A DNA stretch of 64,000 nt from Clusia tigrina. Taxonomy: Eukaryota > Arthropoda > Insecta > Diptera > Clusiidae. A program made the translations under genes and the position numbers. Where the stretch lies: the NCBI GenBank assembly GCA_920105625.2, contig OV050030.1, positions 426,176,740 to 426,240,739 on the forward strand. The letters are read 5' to 3'. Every line of letters starts with the position of its first letter. Position 1 is the stretch's first letter. Below are positions 23,029-33,370 of this stretch, piece by piece. Under the pieces are notes generated by a model that saw only the letters and a program-made list of their open reading frames with translations, searched no databases and was not told where the DNA came from.

Positions 23029-23386
23029 CAGAGAACACAGAGGTAGGTAGGTAGGTAGGAGTGGCCGCCCAGTTTGCCAAAAGCACACTTGAGCACACAT
23101 AATGGCCCATTGTGATACCACGGTGTGGCGCCGTTCAAGCCCTGACTAAAAAATTCCCATACTTGGGATGGTGATAGTCAGCGCAAGGACAGCGCCGAGA
23201 ACACAGAGAAAAGTAACTTAAACGTCAAACGGCAAAGCAGCGAAATAAACCAGACGGACATTGTCCACGAATCCACTAAAAGTCGTGGTGAATCCACTCA
23301 GAATCGTGTTGAATCCACTCAAAATCGTGGTGTGTTCGCTACAGACGCTGGCAGCGAAAAAGACTTTCCCTTCTCTGTGTTCTCTG
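23029..23386. mobile_element. MITE with 16-bp perfect terminal inverted repeats
   Basis: Starts CAGAGAACACAGAGAA (read across the internal insertion) and ends TTCTCTGTGTTCTCTG, its exact complement. Shared with the families at 385 and 45,060. The interior includes AACTTAAACGTCAAAC, as at position 405, and a 21-22 bp tandem (GAATCCACTnAAAATCGTG, three copies, about 23,267-23,333). It is itself interrupted by the GTAGG element at 23,043-23,196. Confidence 0.7.
23043..23196 (+). mobile_element. GTAGG element inserted in the MITE with 12-bp target duplication
   Basis: GAGAACACAGAG is present on both sides (23,031-23,042 and 23,197-23,208). The insert starts with (GTAG)n and ends GACAGCGCC, matching the interrupted copy at 21.2-21.7 kb. 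The 12-bp duplication points to target-primed retrotransposition. Confidence 0.75.
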
Positions 23387-23738
23387 GTGTGTAGTTTCGC
23401 CAAAGAGTATTTACGTATAGAGTTTCCGTCGCTCTCTTTGGCAAAAGAGGCCATTCGAATTGTATGGAAATCGCCGTGGAACCGTTAGCAGATGTTAAAC
23501 ATAACATATTTCTGCTAAATACGATTCATTACAGATTCATAGTAAATTTAATATGAGTTTAGGGAGGAATGGTTTTGATTGTCATAATAGGAAAATTAAG
23601 AAATTCAGATTTAATATCTTATTATCTATTAATTAATAGTATATTGATAACATAAAAATTAAAACAATTTAAATTAATAAGACAATAATATCAAATCTAA
23701 ACAATACTCTTTATTCATGGCTATCGCCATGTTAAAGC

Positions 23739-23943
23739 AAAGAATATCAACCTAATAAGAAGTCCTATAAAGAAGAAGAGCAAAATATTTGATTTGCTCT
23801 TCACCTTACGAGTTAAGTGGGCGACAAATCTTGAGAACTACAGAATCATGAAAACTACAGAATTTTGAATTCATACATATCAAATATCAAATATTTTGCT
23901 CTTCTTCTTTATAGGACTTCTTATTACGTTGATATTCTTTGGT
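23739..23943. repeat. Inverted repeat with about 55-bp arms
   Basis: The arm around 23,739-23,794 (AAAGAATATCAAC, AATAAGAAGTCCTATAAAG) and the arm around 23,885-23,941 (CTTTATAGGACTTCTTATT, GTTGATATTCTTT) are reverse complements with few mismatches, separated by about 90 bp. Could be the ends of a small MITE or a local inverted duplication at the edge of the THAP relic. Confidence 0.65.
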
Positions 23944-24960
23944 TAAAGTTAACATTTCCACTGCAAAAGCGATTAAGTTTCTTCTCTTTTCCAAACCAAA
24001 AGAAAGCGTTTAATCCAAATACTTGGCGAATTTGCTTGGAGCATTTTGATGCAGAGTTCATAGAGACGAATTTGCAGGTTGAAATGGGTAAGTAATTTTT
24101 TTTTTTTAAATATAGTAATTCAATTTTAAAAATGTTTAATTACAGGACTTGCAATGAGAAGGCGTTTAAAGCCAGGTGGTGCTCTTCCGTCTTTGAATAA
24201 AAATTTAGAGCCCATAGCACAAGTTGGAATGAAGCGGCTTCGAAGGCGCAATAATAAAAAAGTGATTGCTTCACTTCTACACGAGTCAAGTTTGCCCATA
24301 GCACACATTGTACCAGATGCATTCACTGCACCAAGTGTTTCCATTAAAAGAGAAGCCAACAAACAACCAAATAGCGGAACGTATAATTGAAGAAGGTGCA
24401 CTCATGGAGATTAAAAATAGTGAACCCGAAGTATTTGCAGCGCCTGACTTAGAAGAATCCTCTTTTAAAAGCAAGGAAAACAATTCCTTTGTATCTAAAA
24501 GCCGTCAACCAAATCCTTTGGAAACTCAACTGAAAATGTTGCAGAAGCAGGTGTAAGCTAAATAATTTCATGGCCCGCTGTTTATTATTTGTTTTTAATT
24601 ATTTTTCTTTTCCGTTAATTTTGTAGGAAAACATTACATTAAAGCGTATCTTAATCGGAAATTGTACAAATCCGAGCAAAGCAAAAGCAAAAGGTACCAA
24701 ATATTGCGGCCATGGCAAATGAGAACAGAAGCTCCACGTGGATAGACCAGCTCAGCGAAGGTGGGTTATCAAAGCCCACCGAAGAATTGATGGCTGCAAT
24801 AGCTAATTTGGGAAAAACTTTTGTGGGAATTAATGGTGACGGTTTGCACACAATTATTTCATTTTATGTTCCCATTGTCGCACCAAAACACAAAATAACA
24901 ACTTTCACGGCACAAATTTAACCACAAAATTACTGAATAAAACAAAAATTTAATGCCCAA
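23940..24960 (+). pseudogene. THAP-domain (P-element-like) gene relic
   Basis: A THAP zinc-finger second half is visible: LSFFSFPNQKKAFNPNTW, then CLEHFDAEF. A GTAAGT...TTACAG intron (about 24,090-24,145) joins it to the THAP-typical RRRLKPGGALPSLN. A frameshift near 24,330 moves the reading to QIAERIIEEGALMEIKN..., then a second intron-like gap. The end (near 24,735-24,860) reads STWIDQLSEGGLSKPTEELM, similar to the C-terminal end of P-element/THAP9-type transposases. The N-terminal C-x-C half of the finger and the catalytic core are missing, so this is an internally deleted, decayed element. Confidence 0.55.
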
Positions 24961-25169
24961 TGAATTGAAATATATTATTTCACTTTTATTTATATAAATA
25001 TTGTCATAAGATGCGATAAATATTAAAATATTTAACATTAAACACAAATTATCACATTTTCACACAAAAATGTATGCATTTTGGCTGTTCTCTCATTTCG
25101 TGTGCGCCTTGTGACGAGATGCGCAGAGAGAGGAAATTTTCATACCAGCATTGGAGTAATCTTCTATTC

Positions 25170-26360
25170 CAGTAGTTCCCAAAGTATGGGTCGCGACCCA
25201 CCAGTGGGTCGCGAGAAAATATTGAGTGGGCCCAGAAATGTGGAACGGATTAGAACCTTGTTTAGCTGCACACAACCGAAAGCGCAAATACTACCTCTGT
25301 GTTTTCAAAATCTCCGCCCCCCAACATTCCAAAAAAGCTCAAGTTTTGAATGCGCAATATTAGCCTGCTTATTTGTAAGTAGCGAGTTACGATACCCACC
25401 CTGACACCAACAACACTCACGCCACCTTATTGTGTCTGCTAATATTCTCTTGTATTCATTTATTCATAGGAAATGCAAGAACACACACACATATGTATGT
25501 ATGTAAAAGCTTAGGAAAGTAAGACAAACAACAACCTATAGCCGCCAGTCTGTTACAGAGAAACGCACACTATATGACATAACAACAAACTTAAACGGTC
25601 ATTCTGTTACGCAGAATCACATTCCAATTGACAAACACCAAACTGCAACGGTAAAACAAAGAAACAAATAGCAATAACAACAAAACATATGCCACTCGCT
25701 GCATAGAAACAAAATGTATACACTTGTGACATGATCTTGGTTGATAGATAGACTCAGTAATGACAAAACATCATTAATCATTTGATTGCGAACGACGGAA
25801 CACGTGTAAATTTCTACTTGACTAATAAATTGTCTTACTAATACGAAAATTGTCGTACTAATTTCTACTTAAATAATAAGTCGTGATTGCTAGTCGGACG
25901 TCTTTTATTTTTGTGTGGTTTCGATTTCTTTACCGTATGTATTATTTACCGAGCACCATTGTAACCTTTTTAAAAAACAATTATTAACATTTGAAGATAA
26001 TCATGGACAAGTGATTGAAACGCGGAGCAAAAACTTCATCGCCGCCGCCAGTTAATGACGAACAAAGTAAGGAAAACCAAGAAGATGCTCTGTTACGTCA
26101 CAAAATTGGCACTGAATCTGACTTTCAAGCTCCCTCAACGAGTACACATGAAACGAAGCGCCGGAAAGTTGTACGAAAATATGACTCAGAATATTTGAAA
26201 TTAGGATTCACTTGGAATCATGACGCGTTAGATCCGCGTCCTCAATGCGTGATTTGCTTCGAAATTTTAGCGAATGAAAGTTTAATAGAATCTATTCTAT
26301 CACTCTTGGGTGTGAATCATATATCAGCAAAAAGCCCAGAGAATGCCAATTGAAACCACC
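25170..26360 (+). mobile_element. Truncated hAT element with BED-finger fragment
   Basis: Begins at 25,170 with CAGTAGTTCCCAAAGTATGG followed by the palindromic GTCGCGACCCACCAGTGGGTC, a terminal pattern typical of Buster/Charlie-type hAT elements. At 26,015-26,353 a 112-codon plus frame encodes a nuclear-type basic segment (ETKRRKVVRKYDSEYLKLGF) and a BED-like CxxC (PQCVICFEILANES) as in ZBED/SCAND3-like hAT transposases. The frame stops before the His residues and the catalytic domain, and no matching right terminal repeat is seen. It lies 370 bp upstream of gene C. Confidence 0.65.
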
Positions 26361-26730
26361 TGCAGTAATAGCAATCGACATTTAATTACTGAGCCACTGA
26401 GATGTAGAAAACTGGGTTGAAAGAATTGACGTCCGAATCACAAAAAAATAAAAAGCAAAGATACTCATTTCAATGTCGGAAGAAACACAATTTTTCAGTA
26501 ATATTCTAGTGTAGGATTTAGTTTCTGGACACTCTCTCTCTTAGCTTCTCTTTTATTTTGTATTCCTTATACACGCTTCTGTGATGAACTGGTATATTGG
26601 CAATAAATTCCGGAATTCTCCCCGGAGGTACCTCGAATTTTGTTCAATTTAATTAGGAACTCAGTTCATGTTGACATTTCCCACAGAAATCCGGCATATT
26701 TTGTGGATTTTGAACCGGATTTCCAAGCAT

Positions 26731-29700
26731 ATGACTATTTACTCAAGAACCTTCAGAAGGAGCTACGCAGGCTGTCGCCAAGAAGCCAAGTTCAAAAGCA
26801 GAGGTACGTATGAATTCTTTTGCTTTTAGCATAAAGGCTGCTTCTCAGTTTGGCATTCAAGCAGAGAATACCTTGTTCGGGAACAATTCATTCGACGTCC
26901 TCGCCAGCAGAATATCCACGAAGATGCTGGCGGAAAACTTCATTTTATGGCTCGTGCCTCGACTCTCACCCAATTACGAAAAGTTCGAAAATCACCGAAG
27001 GCAGCAGGACCAGAGCAAATAGACCGGTGTTTTGAAAGCAGACCACGACGTCATCGGGAGACAGATGATAGACACACTCGTACTTCACGAATACGGACTT
27101 CAACAACACCGGAGGCGCCACTCAATACACCGGAAGTTGTGGCAGCAGCGAAACCAGTTATAGCCAAACATCCAATTAGCCCGTTTGATGGTCAATCGGG
27201 AGTATTATCTGAAGTTAGTTTATATTTTAAATACCATTTACATCACATATAAATTTGTATTATCATTTTCAATTTAGTCTAAGACACATCACTCTGCAAA
27301 AAGAAGTTCCAGAATCAGTTCAAATAGGGAACGCATCGCTCCAGAATGCAGAGTAGAACGTGGAGATGCTATTAATATATCTGATTCGGTTCCCGGGTCG
27401 AATAAAATCACTAGTGCTGAGTCCAATTCCGTTAAACACGATTCATCAACCTCACGAATGCGTCGACATTTAGTGAAGGGAGTACGGTTGAGTGCAAACG
27501 CGATTAGACAACGCCTTCAAGCAAATACAAATATTGAAAAGGAGCGACTTGCGTCAACGCGAATTGGTGGCGTAACATCAGCTTCCCCAGAAGTGTTGGC
27601 ATCTATTAAGCCTGAGCCTATGTTTTCCTCAGTTGATACTAAATCGGGATTAACATCGATGGTGAGTTTATATGTTGAAACTATGTTTCAGGTAGTAACA
27701 TTTTTATTGTCCTCATAGTCTACGAAACATCACTCTACACATCGAGGGGTCACTCATTTGAACACAGAAAAGTACACTTCTGGACACCAAAGCAGCAGGA
27801 AGGAGGAAGGTGCTAAGAATAGACACGAAAGGGCTGTTGAAACGTTCCAAGGGAAAGATCGTGATTCCAACCAAAAACATCGACAATCATCAAAAGTAGA
27901 AGAACCTCCTGCAGAAGCGAGGTTGAGTGCGAGTAAGAGAAGTGGTCGACATCGACATAGAACAAATAAACCAACTGAAGCTGGAATACTCTCATCGGCT
28001 CCAATAGATGACCTACCACGATCAGGTACATCAATGTCCATACCTGTAGGTACTGCAGCAATCACAACAGTTATGCCTGGCTAACTATTTAATTCCTTTG
28101 ATAAAAGGAAGATTCGATTTTAGAGGTGTCATAAAAATGGGCGAAAGTGAAGGATCAAAGGAAGTTTTTTCTTCGAAGGGGATTCCATTTATACCAGCTT
28201 CATCTGACTCAATAGAACGTCGAAAATCGCCTGACGTAGCACGACCAGCGAAAGAAGCGAACTTGACAACAAGAGAAAGTCGACACCGAACTAGGAAGAA
28301 GGAAACATCAGAGGCTGAGCACCTTGAGGCAACACCAAGAAGTAAGAAAACACCAGCACCAGCCGATCCCTTACTTGAAGATATTGTATCAACTAAACTA
28401 GGAAAGAACGTATGTTTTATACACCTTTACATTCCGACTCAAATTTATATTCATCACATAGTCCCAGACATCTTCAACGATAAAGGGCACATTTTCCGGT
28501 ACAACATCTAGCACAGACAGAGACGTTCATCGAGACTCGTTGCATACAACAGCACCTCCACTCGAACAGTGCGAAGTCTATTATGGTTATTATAAACTGT
28601 TTATCCCGCCTTCTGATGACTCACCAGAATATCACCTAACACCTGAACAAGTACGACTGATAAAATGGGCGAGATCGAATACAAGCCCAGATAGAGTTAG
28701 AGAACATGAAGATACGCAAACGGAGGAGCTAATATTAGCAGGCACTCCAGTGCGTAAACCCAGTGAAGTAAAATCAAATTTACAATTTGGGGTTAGCTTT
28801 TACATTGCATCCCAGTTATTTCGAAATAAACTTTATAATTTATTCATAGTCCAAATCATCTCGCTGCCCATACCTAAGAGCCGAATTTTTAGAACCTCAC
28901 GAACACAGAAGGGCACTTCAAATGTCCATAAATACCAAGGAAAGGTCTCCCGAATCCAATCCACACCAAGTCGAGTCTGATGGTACTAATCCAACTGAAT
29001 CCCCGAAGCACCGACAATCCCTCAAGATACTTCTAGCAATACCAACGAAAGAAGAACCCCGGCTGCATAAAAGATCAAGTCGACATCGGGGTGGAACTTA
29101 TGGAAACACTGAGGCTAACAATCAGCGATCAACGTCAATAAATGCCCCACCAGCTGAGGCAACTGGACATAGCGTACCTAGTATAAAATCAAAGCGATTT
29201 GATATAAAATCTGCACTGAAATTTGAGGTGCCATATTTTATACAACTTTGCCTCCAAATACTAAGTTCACACTATCTTCATAGGAGAAGATACCACGTAG
29301 TCCAGAAGTTTCAGCGTTAGAAGAAGAAGAATCAGATGTCTTAAATACGAACGAAAGGGTCCTCGAACCAAACGAACTCGGACACTCAACTAGAGAAGGA
29401 GTAGCAATGGAAAAAAGCCTTAATAGAAGACTTGATCGTAACCAGGTTGGAGTAAGTGAAAATACTGAACCGGAGTCTCCTCTATCAGCGTCCACAGATG
29501 ACTTCCCACCACCACATGGAACAACTGCTCCATCTGAAATTCCTCAAACGAACCAACCCATTGTATCTGGGTACAAATTTAAAGCATTTAATAGGGTGAG
29601 TTTTTATTTGTATGGCTTTCAAATATTCTACTCGTAACATTTGCATTATCCTTACAACAGAGAAGTAAGTATAAGGCATTTTTAAGGATAAGTAAGAAAC

Positions 29701-30086
29701 AGGGGAAACAATTTAAAAAGAGGTTAACAAGTAACTATAAAACATATGAAGTGGAGATGCCAGAAGCCACAGCACTGCCGATAGCATATTTGGATCGGGA
29801 AGTGCTTAGAGATTCCCAGAATAAGGACGAACAACAGGAAAAGGCAGAGCAAGAAGATCGCTTCGGATCGACATGGAATTCGTGTCGACCTACATCAATA
29901 GTCTACAATATGTTGGCGTTGATTTTTGCGTTAGTCTCATGCTGGCCCATGGCAATGTTCTTCCAAAGTGCTTTCGTAAATAATATAAGAGACTATATTT
30001 GGCATTTATTTCCTGAGGAACCGGCACCTCTTCCAAAATCGAACTTAGATATATTCATGGAATTCATGAGTCTTCCTTGGATTTAG
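26731..30086 (+). CDS. Gene C: large repeat-exon protein with C-terminal membrane anchor
   Basis: Nine exons keep one frame: 26731-26803, 26849-27213, 27278-27661, 27719-28025, 28108-28409, 28462-28791, 28850-29227, 29284-29595 and 29661-30086, giving 958 residues. Introns are 45-82 bp and GT-AG. The N-terminal 860 residues are Ser/Arg/Lys/Glu/Pro-rich and probably disordered. Exons 3, 4, 6 and 7 begin with a TCN codon followed by polar residues (SKTHHS, STKHHSTH, SQTSS, SKSS). Many exons carry an [RS]-R-H-R motif (RPRRHRE, RSGRHRHR, ESRHRTR, SSRHRGG). Several end in a K-S-x-L-like string before the donor (DTKSGLTS, KSNLQFG, IKSALKFE). The last exon has one membrane helix (about 895-919, SIVYNMLALIFALVSCWPMA) and a tail with LPKSNLDIFMEFMSLPWI, related to genes A and B. 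The first exon is least certain; its intron is only 45 bp. No catalytic domain seen. Confidence 0.65.
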
Positions 30087-30165
30087 AATATCGAATGTCG
30101 AAAAACAAATTTTCATTGTCTTTTATATTTTATTTAAATTAAAGTTATAATTGAGGAGAATAATA

Positions 30166-30780
30166 CTATTTCTTGACAATATTTTCAAGAAGTGGAATGT
30201 GTGAGGACACCAACATATTGAGTATAACATAAAATTGCACGTCGATAAACACAGCGAACTTATAAGGCTGATCCTGCTGGCCACGCGTCCATATTTTATA
30301 CCATTCAACACACATTCGATTTATTTCTAAATCATGTTTTCTGTGAGAACTCAAGATTGGACGTTCTAGTCAGGGACTTTGGTTACTTCTGAACTCATGT
30401 GTATTGCAAATCTTGGTTTCCCAGTTCCAGGTACGGAGTCACCAGTCAATAATACAAGTTTCATGTTCTTGAGCTCAGAGACAAGAAAACGAAAGTCTGG
30501 TACAAATTGCATGACACAAAATATGGGTACATGATGGAACTTTCGCCGTACTTCATCTGATTCATGCGATCCCAGCTGAGGCACATAATCAGTAGCGCCC
30601 TTTGACCACACATCCATGTTTTCTGTCATTGACAAGATTCTAGTTTCAACTCCTTGTCTATAAGCTCCTTGCTAGCAACTAAAATTTCTTGTAAGACACC
30701 TGAAATGCGGCACTGCAGAAGTCCACCTTCATATATGAATGATACTAACTTCCGAACTGCAGCAATGTTTGGACTGAAAG
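30166..30780 (-). pseudogene. Decayed BTB-like protein fragment
   Basis: On the minus strand three successive frames are open: one reads AVRKLVSFIYEGGLLQCR, then EILVASKELIDKEL (reminiscent of the second half of a BTB/POZ domain); the next is MTENMDVWSKGATDYVPQLG through LLTGDSVPGTGKPRFAI; the last is CVEWYKIWTRGQQDQPYKF through LLENIVKK. Each break is a frame change or stop, so it is either a pseudogene or a gene with exon borders I cannot see. Family assignment is weak. It converges on gene C with about 80 bp between the stops. Confidence 0.35.
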
Positions 30781-32480
30781 AGAGAAAACTTGAATGCTCG
30801 TAAATGGCGCTCGTATATCAATGTAAACATATCACAAGCTGACACCCTACAATCTTAAATACACAACCTTAAGTATAGTCGCAGCATGTGTGTGTACGTG
30901 CGTGTTTCGTTTCCTCTTATTTTTGGCGGCAATTTTGGCATGAAACGCAACTCAAACGCAACGTCCGTCTAAGCGTCATTTCATAAAGAAACTACACTCA
31001 TCCGGCCTTGCCTGCCTGTGCGTCTGTGCCAACTGCACTCCGACATGTGTTTTACATTTCTAGCGCGTTGACACAAAGGTATTTACACAGCCACTGCTTC
31101 ATACCCACCCCTGGTACAATGAGCACATCCCGGATGCTCTACTAAAATAAAAATGCTTCCAACACCGAATACAGAAAACTGCACTCGCTCACTAATTGCG
31201 AAGTTCCCAAAAAAGACAACACGAACAACAACAACAACAACAACAACAACACCAGGCATTAAAACGAACGCACACATTCGGATACCGAAGGGAAGTAACC
31301 CAGTCGGAAAATAAGGTGAGTGTTACCATTGATCTAAGCTGATCTGTGTAAAGTTGGCAAATATTTTGATACTTCCGGAGATATAAATATGTGTACCTCA
31401 TAATATTTTATATGCATTCATACTTATATTTAAGGAAATGTCTTATATAAAAACTTATATGCGATACATTTACAAAAGGTTATATACAGGGATGTAGAAT
31501 CATCATCCGACTTACACCAGTAAAATTTGGCTAACACCCCTTCGATCCCAACTCCGACTCTGACTCCCACAAGCAAAATGTTCCTAGCACCGATTCTGAC
31601 TCTGCCTCTGACTCACACCGTTAAAATTTTAGTAACACGACTTCGTATACAATTTCGACTCCAATTCTGAATCTGACTCCAAGTTAAATTATAATAGGAC
31701 CTTAAATACCTCATGAGCATACCTGATATGTATGGTCTGGACCAAAATACAGAACCAGATAGCTATATGAACCCAATTGGACAAAGACTACACATTCGTC
31801 CCATATATGCATCTTTTTTAAAATGACTAACTTCCAATTGTTGGAATAGTTAGATTTGGAGTAGGTTTGGGTCCTACTAAACATTTTGTAAAATGTGGAC
31901 AGTATATATTTACTGCCACGCGCACTATTAACAGATATGAGCCAAATTTTATGCAAAGCAGCATTATAAAGCCAACTGCAAGAAATGGAGTCGATCAGAG
32001 AAAGGAGACGCCCACTTTCTATATAAGGAACTTTCGGTACTAATATTAAAATTAGCCCACCTCGACTCATATTGATGATATATGGCATTGAGTCCAAACT
32101 AGTGCGTGTACAAAATATGGGCAGCCAGACCCACAATTGAGAAAAACTCAATATTAGGTTTCTATAGAAGATTCAACAATGAAATTTCAATGGGGTCGAT
32201 CAGATAGAGGACACGTCTCCCTCTTATAAACAACTTTGGGAACCCCATTTAAAATTATCCTAGCTATGATCCTAAAATTGGTAGTAATGGACATCACCAT
32301 GGTTTTACTGGCACGCACTTGTAAGGTTAAAAGGTATTTAGAAGTAGGTCTCACCCGACTTCAGCTTTTTTTACTTGATTTTAGATCACAAAAATTGTAT
32401 AAACAATTTAATGTAGTTGGAGTCGTTAAATAATATTCCAATTCCTGACTCCCCCAAAAACCAACGATTCCTTGACTCGA
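30781..32480. other. Intergenic DNA with short simple repeats
   Basis: Contains an (AAC)n run at about 31,225-31,251 and degenerate GACTCTGACTCC-like repeats at 31,530-31,690 and 32,440-32,490. No supported gene; the longest open frames lack domains. Confidence 0.5.
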
Positions 32481-32486
32481 ACTCCG

Positions 32487-32750
32487 TCCATCATATGGGG
32501 CGAGAAGATCTTCCATACGGCTGAGCCGATTTGATCACTGACACTGACTACTGAAATCCACAACCTTGGCTTAATATGCCTCCATCATATGGGGCGAGAA
32601 GATCTTCCGTAAGGCTGAGCCAATTTGATCACTGACACTGACTACTGAAATCCACAACCTTGGCTTAATATGCCTCCATCATATGGGGCGAGAAGATCTT
32701 CCGTAAGGCTGAGCCAATTTGATCACTGACACTGACTACTGGAAACTAAC
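32487..32750. repeat. 94-bp tandem repeat, about 2.8 copies
   Basis: TCCATCATATGGGGCGAGAA starts at 32,487, 32,581 and 32,675, exactly 94 bp apart, with very few differences between copies. Confidence 0.9.
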
Positions 32751-33370
32751 ACTAACAATTGGCATTGGAACTGACAACTAGCAGCTGATATCCGCCATCT
32801 GACAAGTAAGAAATTACTTTGGCAACTGACAATTACACCTGACAGCTGAAAACTGACTGATATCTGACAGTCCCGACTGACAACTGGCAATGAGAAATGG
32901 CAGTGACTACTAACAGCTGACATTTGACACGGAAAGATAACAGCTGGCAGCTAACAACTAATAACTGACATTTAGAGCTGACAATGAGAACTGTCTCTGA
33001 AAGCTGACGCTGACAATTGATACTGGCTGCGTTCTTGTAGCTCATCGGATACCCAACCGAACAGAATTGTTCGAATTTTTTGCAGTCAGCTGACTGAGCG
33101 GAAATTTTCTTCGCTACCGTACTCAACACTTAGCACAGCTGTTTGTAGAACAGATGTTTACGTATAAAATGACAAATTTTTTTAGCGGCCCATTCACAAA
33201 CAAAGTGCGCTGTTTCACTCATCCGATAGGCAACCGATAGGCTGCAAGAATGCACCCACTGATACTGAAAGCTGACTGCTAACAACTGACAACTAACAGC
33301 TGACAACTAACAGCTGACAACTGGCAGTTGATAATTGGCACCTGAATAAATGACACTGACAACTACACAA
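32751..33370. repeat. Degenerate (A)CTGACAACTGACAG low-complexity tract
   Basis: Irregular tandem copies of 7-10 bp words CTGACAA, CTGACAG, CTAACAG and TGGCAG fill both sides of the MITE at 33,026-33,259. The tract directly follows the 94-bp array, whose units also contain CTGACACTGACTACTG. Confidence 0.75.
33026..33259. mobile_element. Short MITE with 8-bp flanking repeat
   Basis: The left end GCTGCGTTCTTGTAGC and the complement of the right end (TGCATTCTTGCAGCCTATCG) form imperfect terminal inverted repeats of about 21 bp. TGATACTG flanks both sides (33,018-33,025 and 33,260-33,267), consistent with an 8-bp target duplication, although the surrounding tract is itself repetitive. 234 bp, no coding capacity. 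Confidence 0.6.

Noticed and set aside
18017..30086. Calling genes A, B and C KASH-domain proteins
   Set aside because: Single helix and short tail fit, but the characteristic PPPx C-terminus and upstream Pro/Tyr/Arg pattern are absent, so only the architecture is compared.
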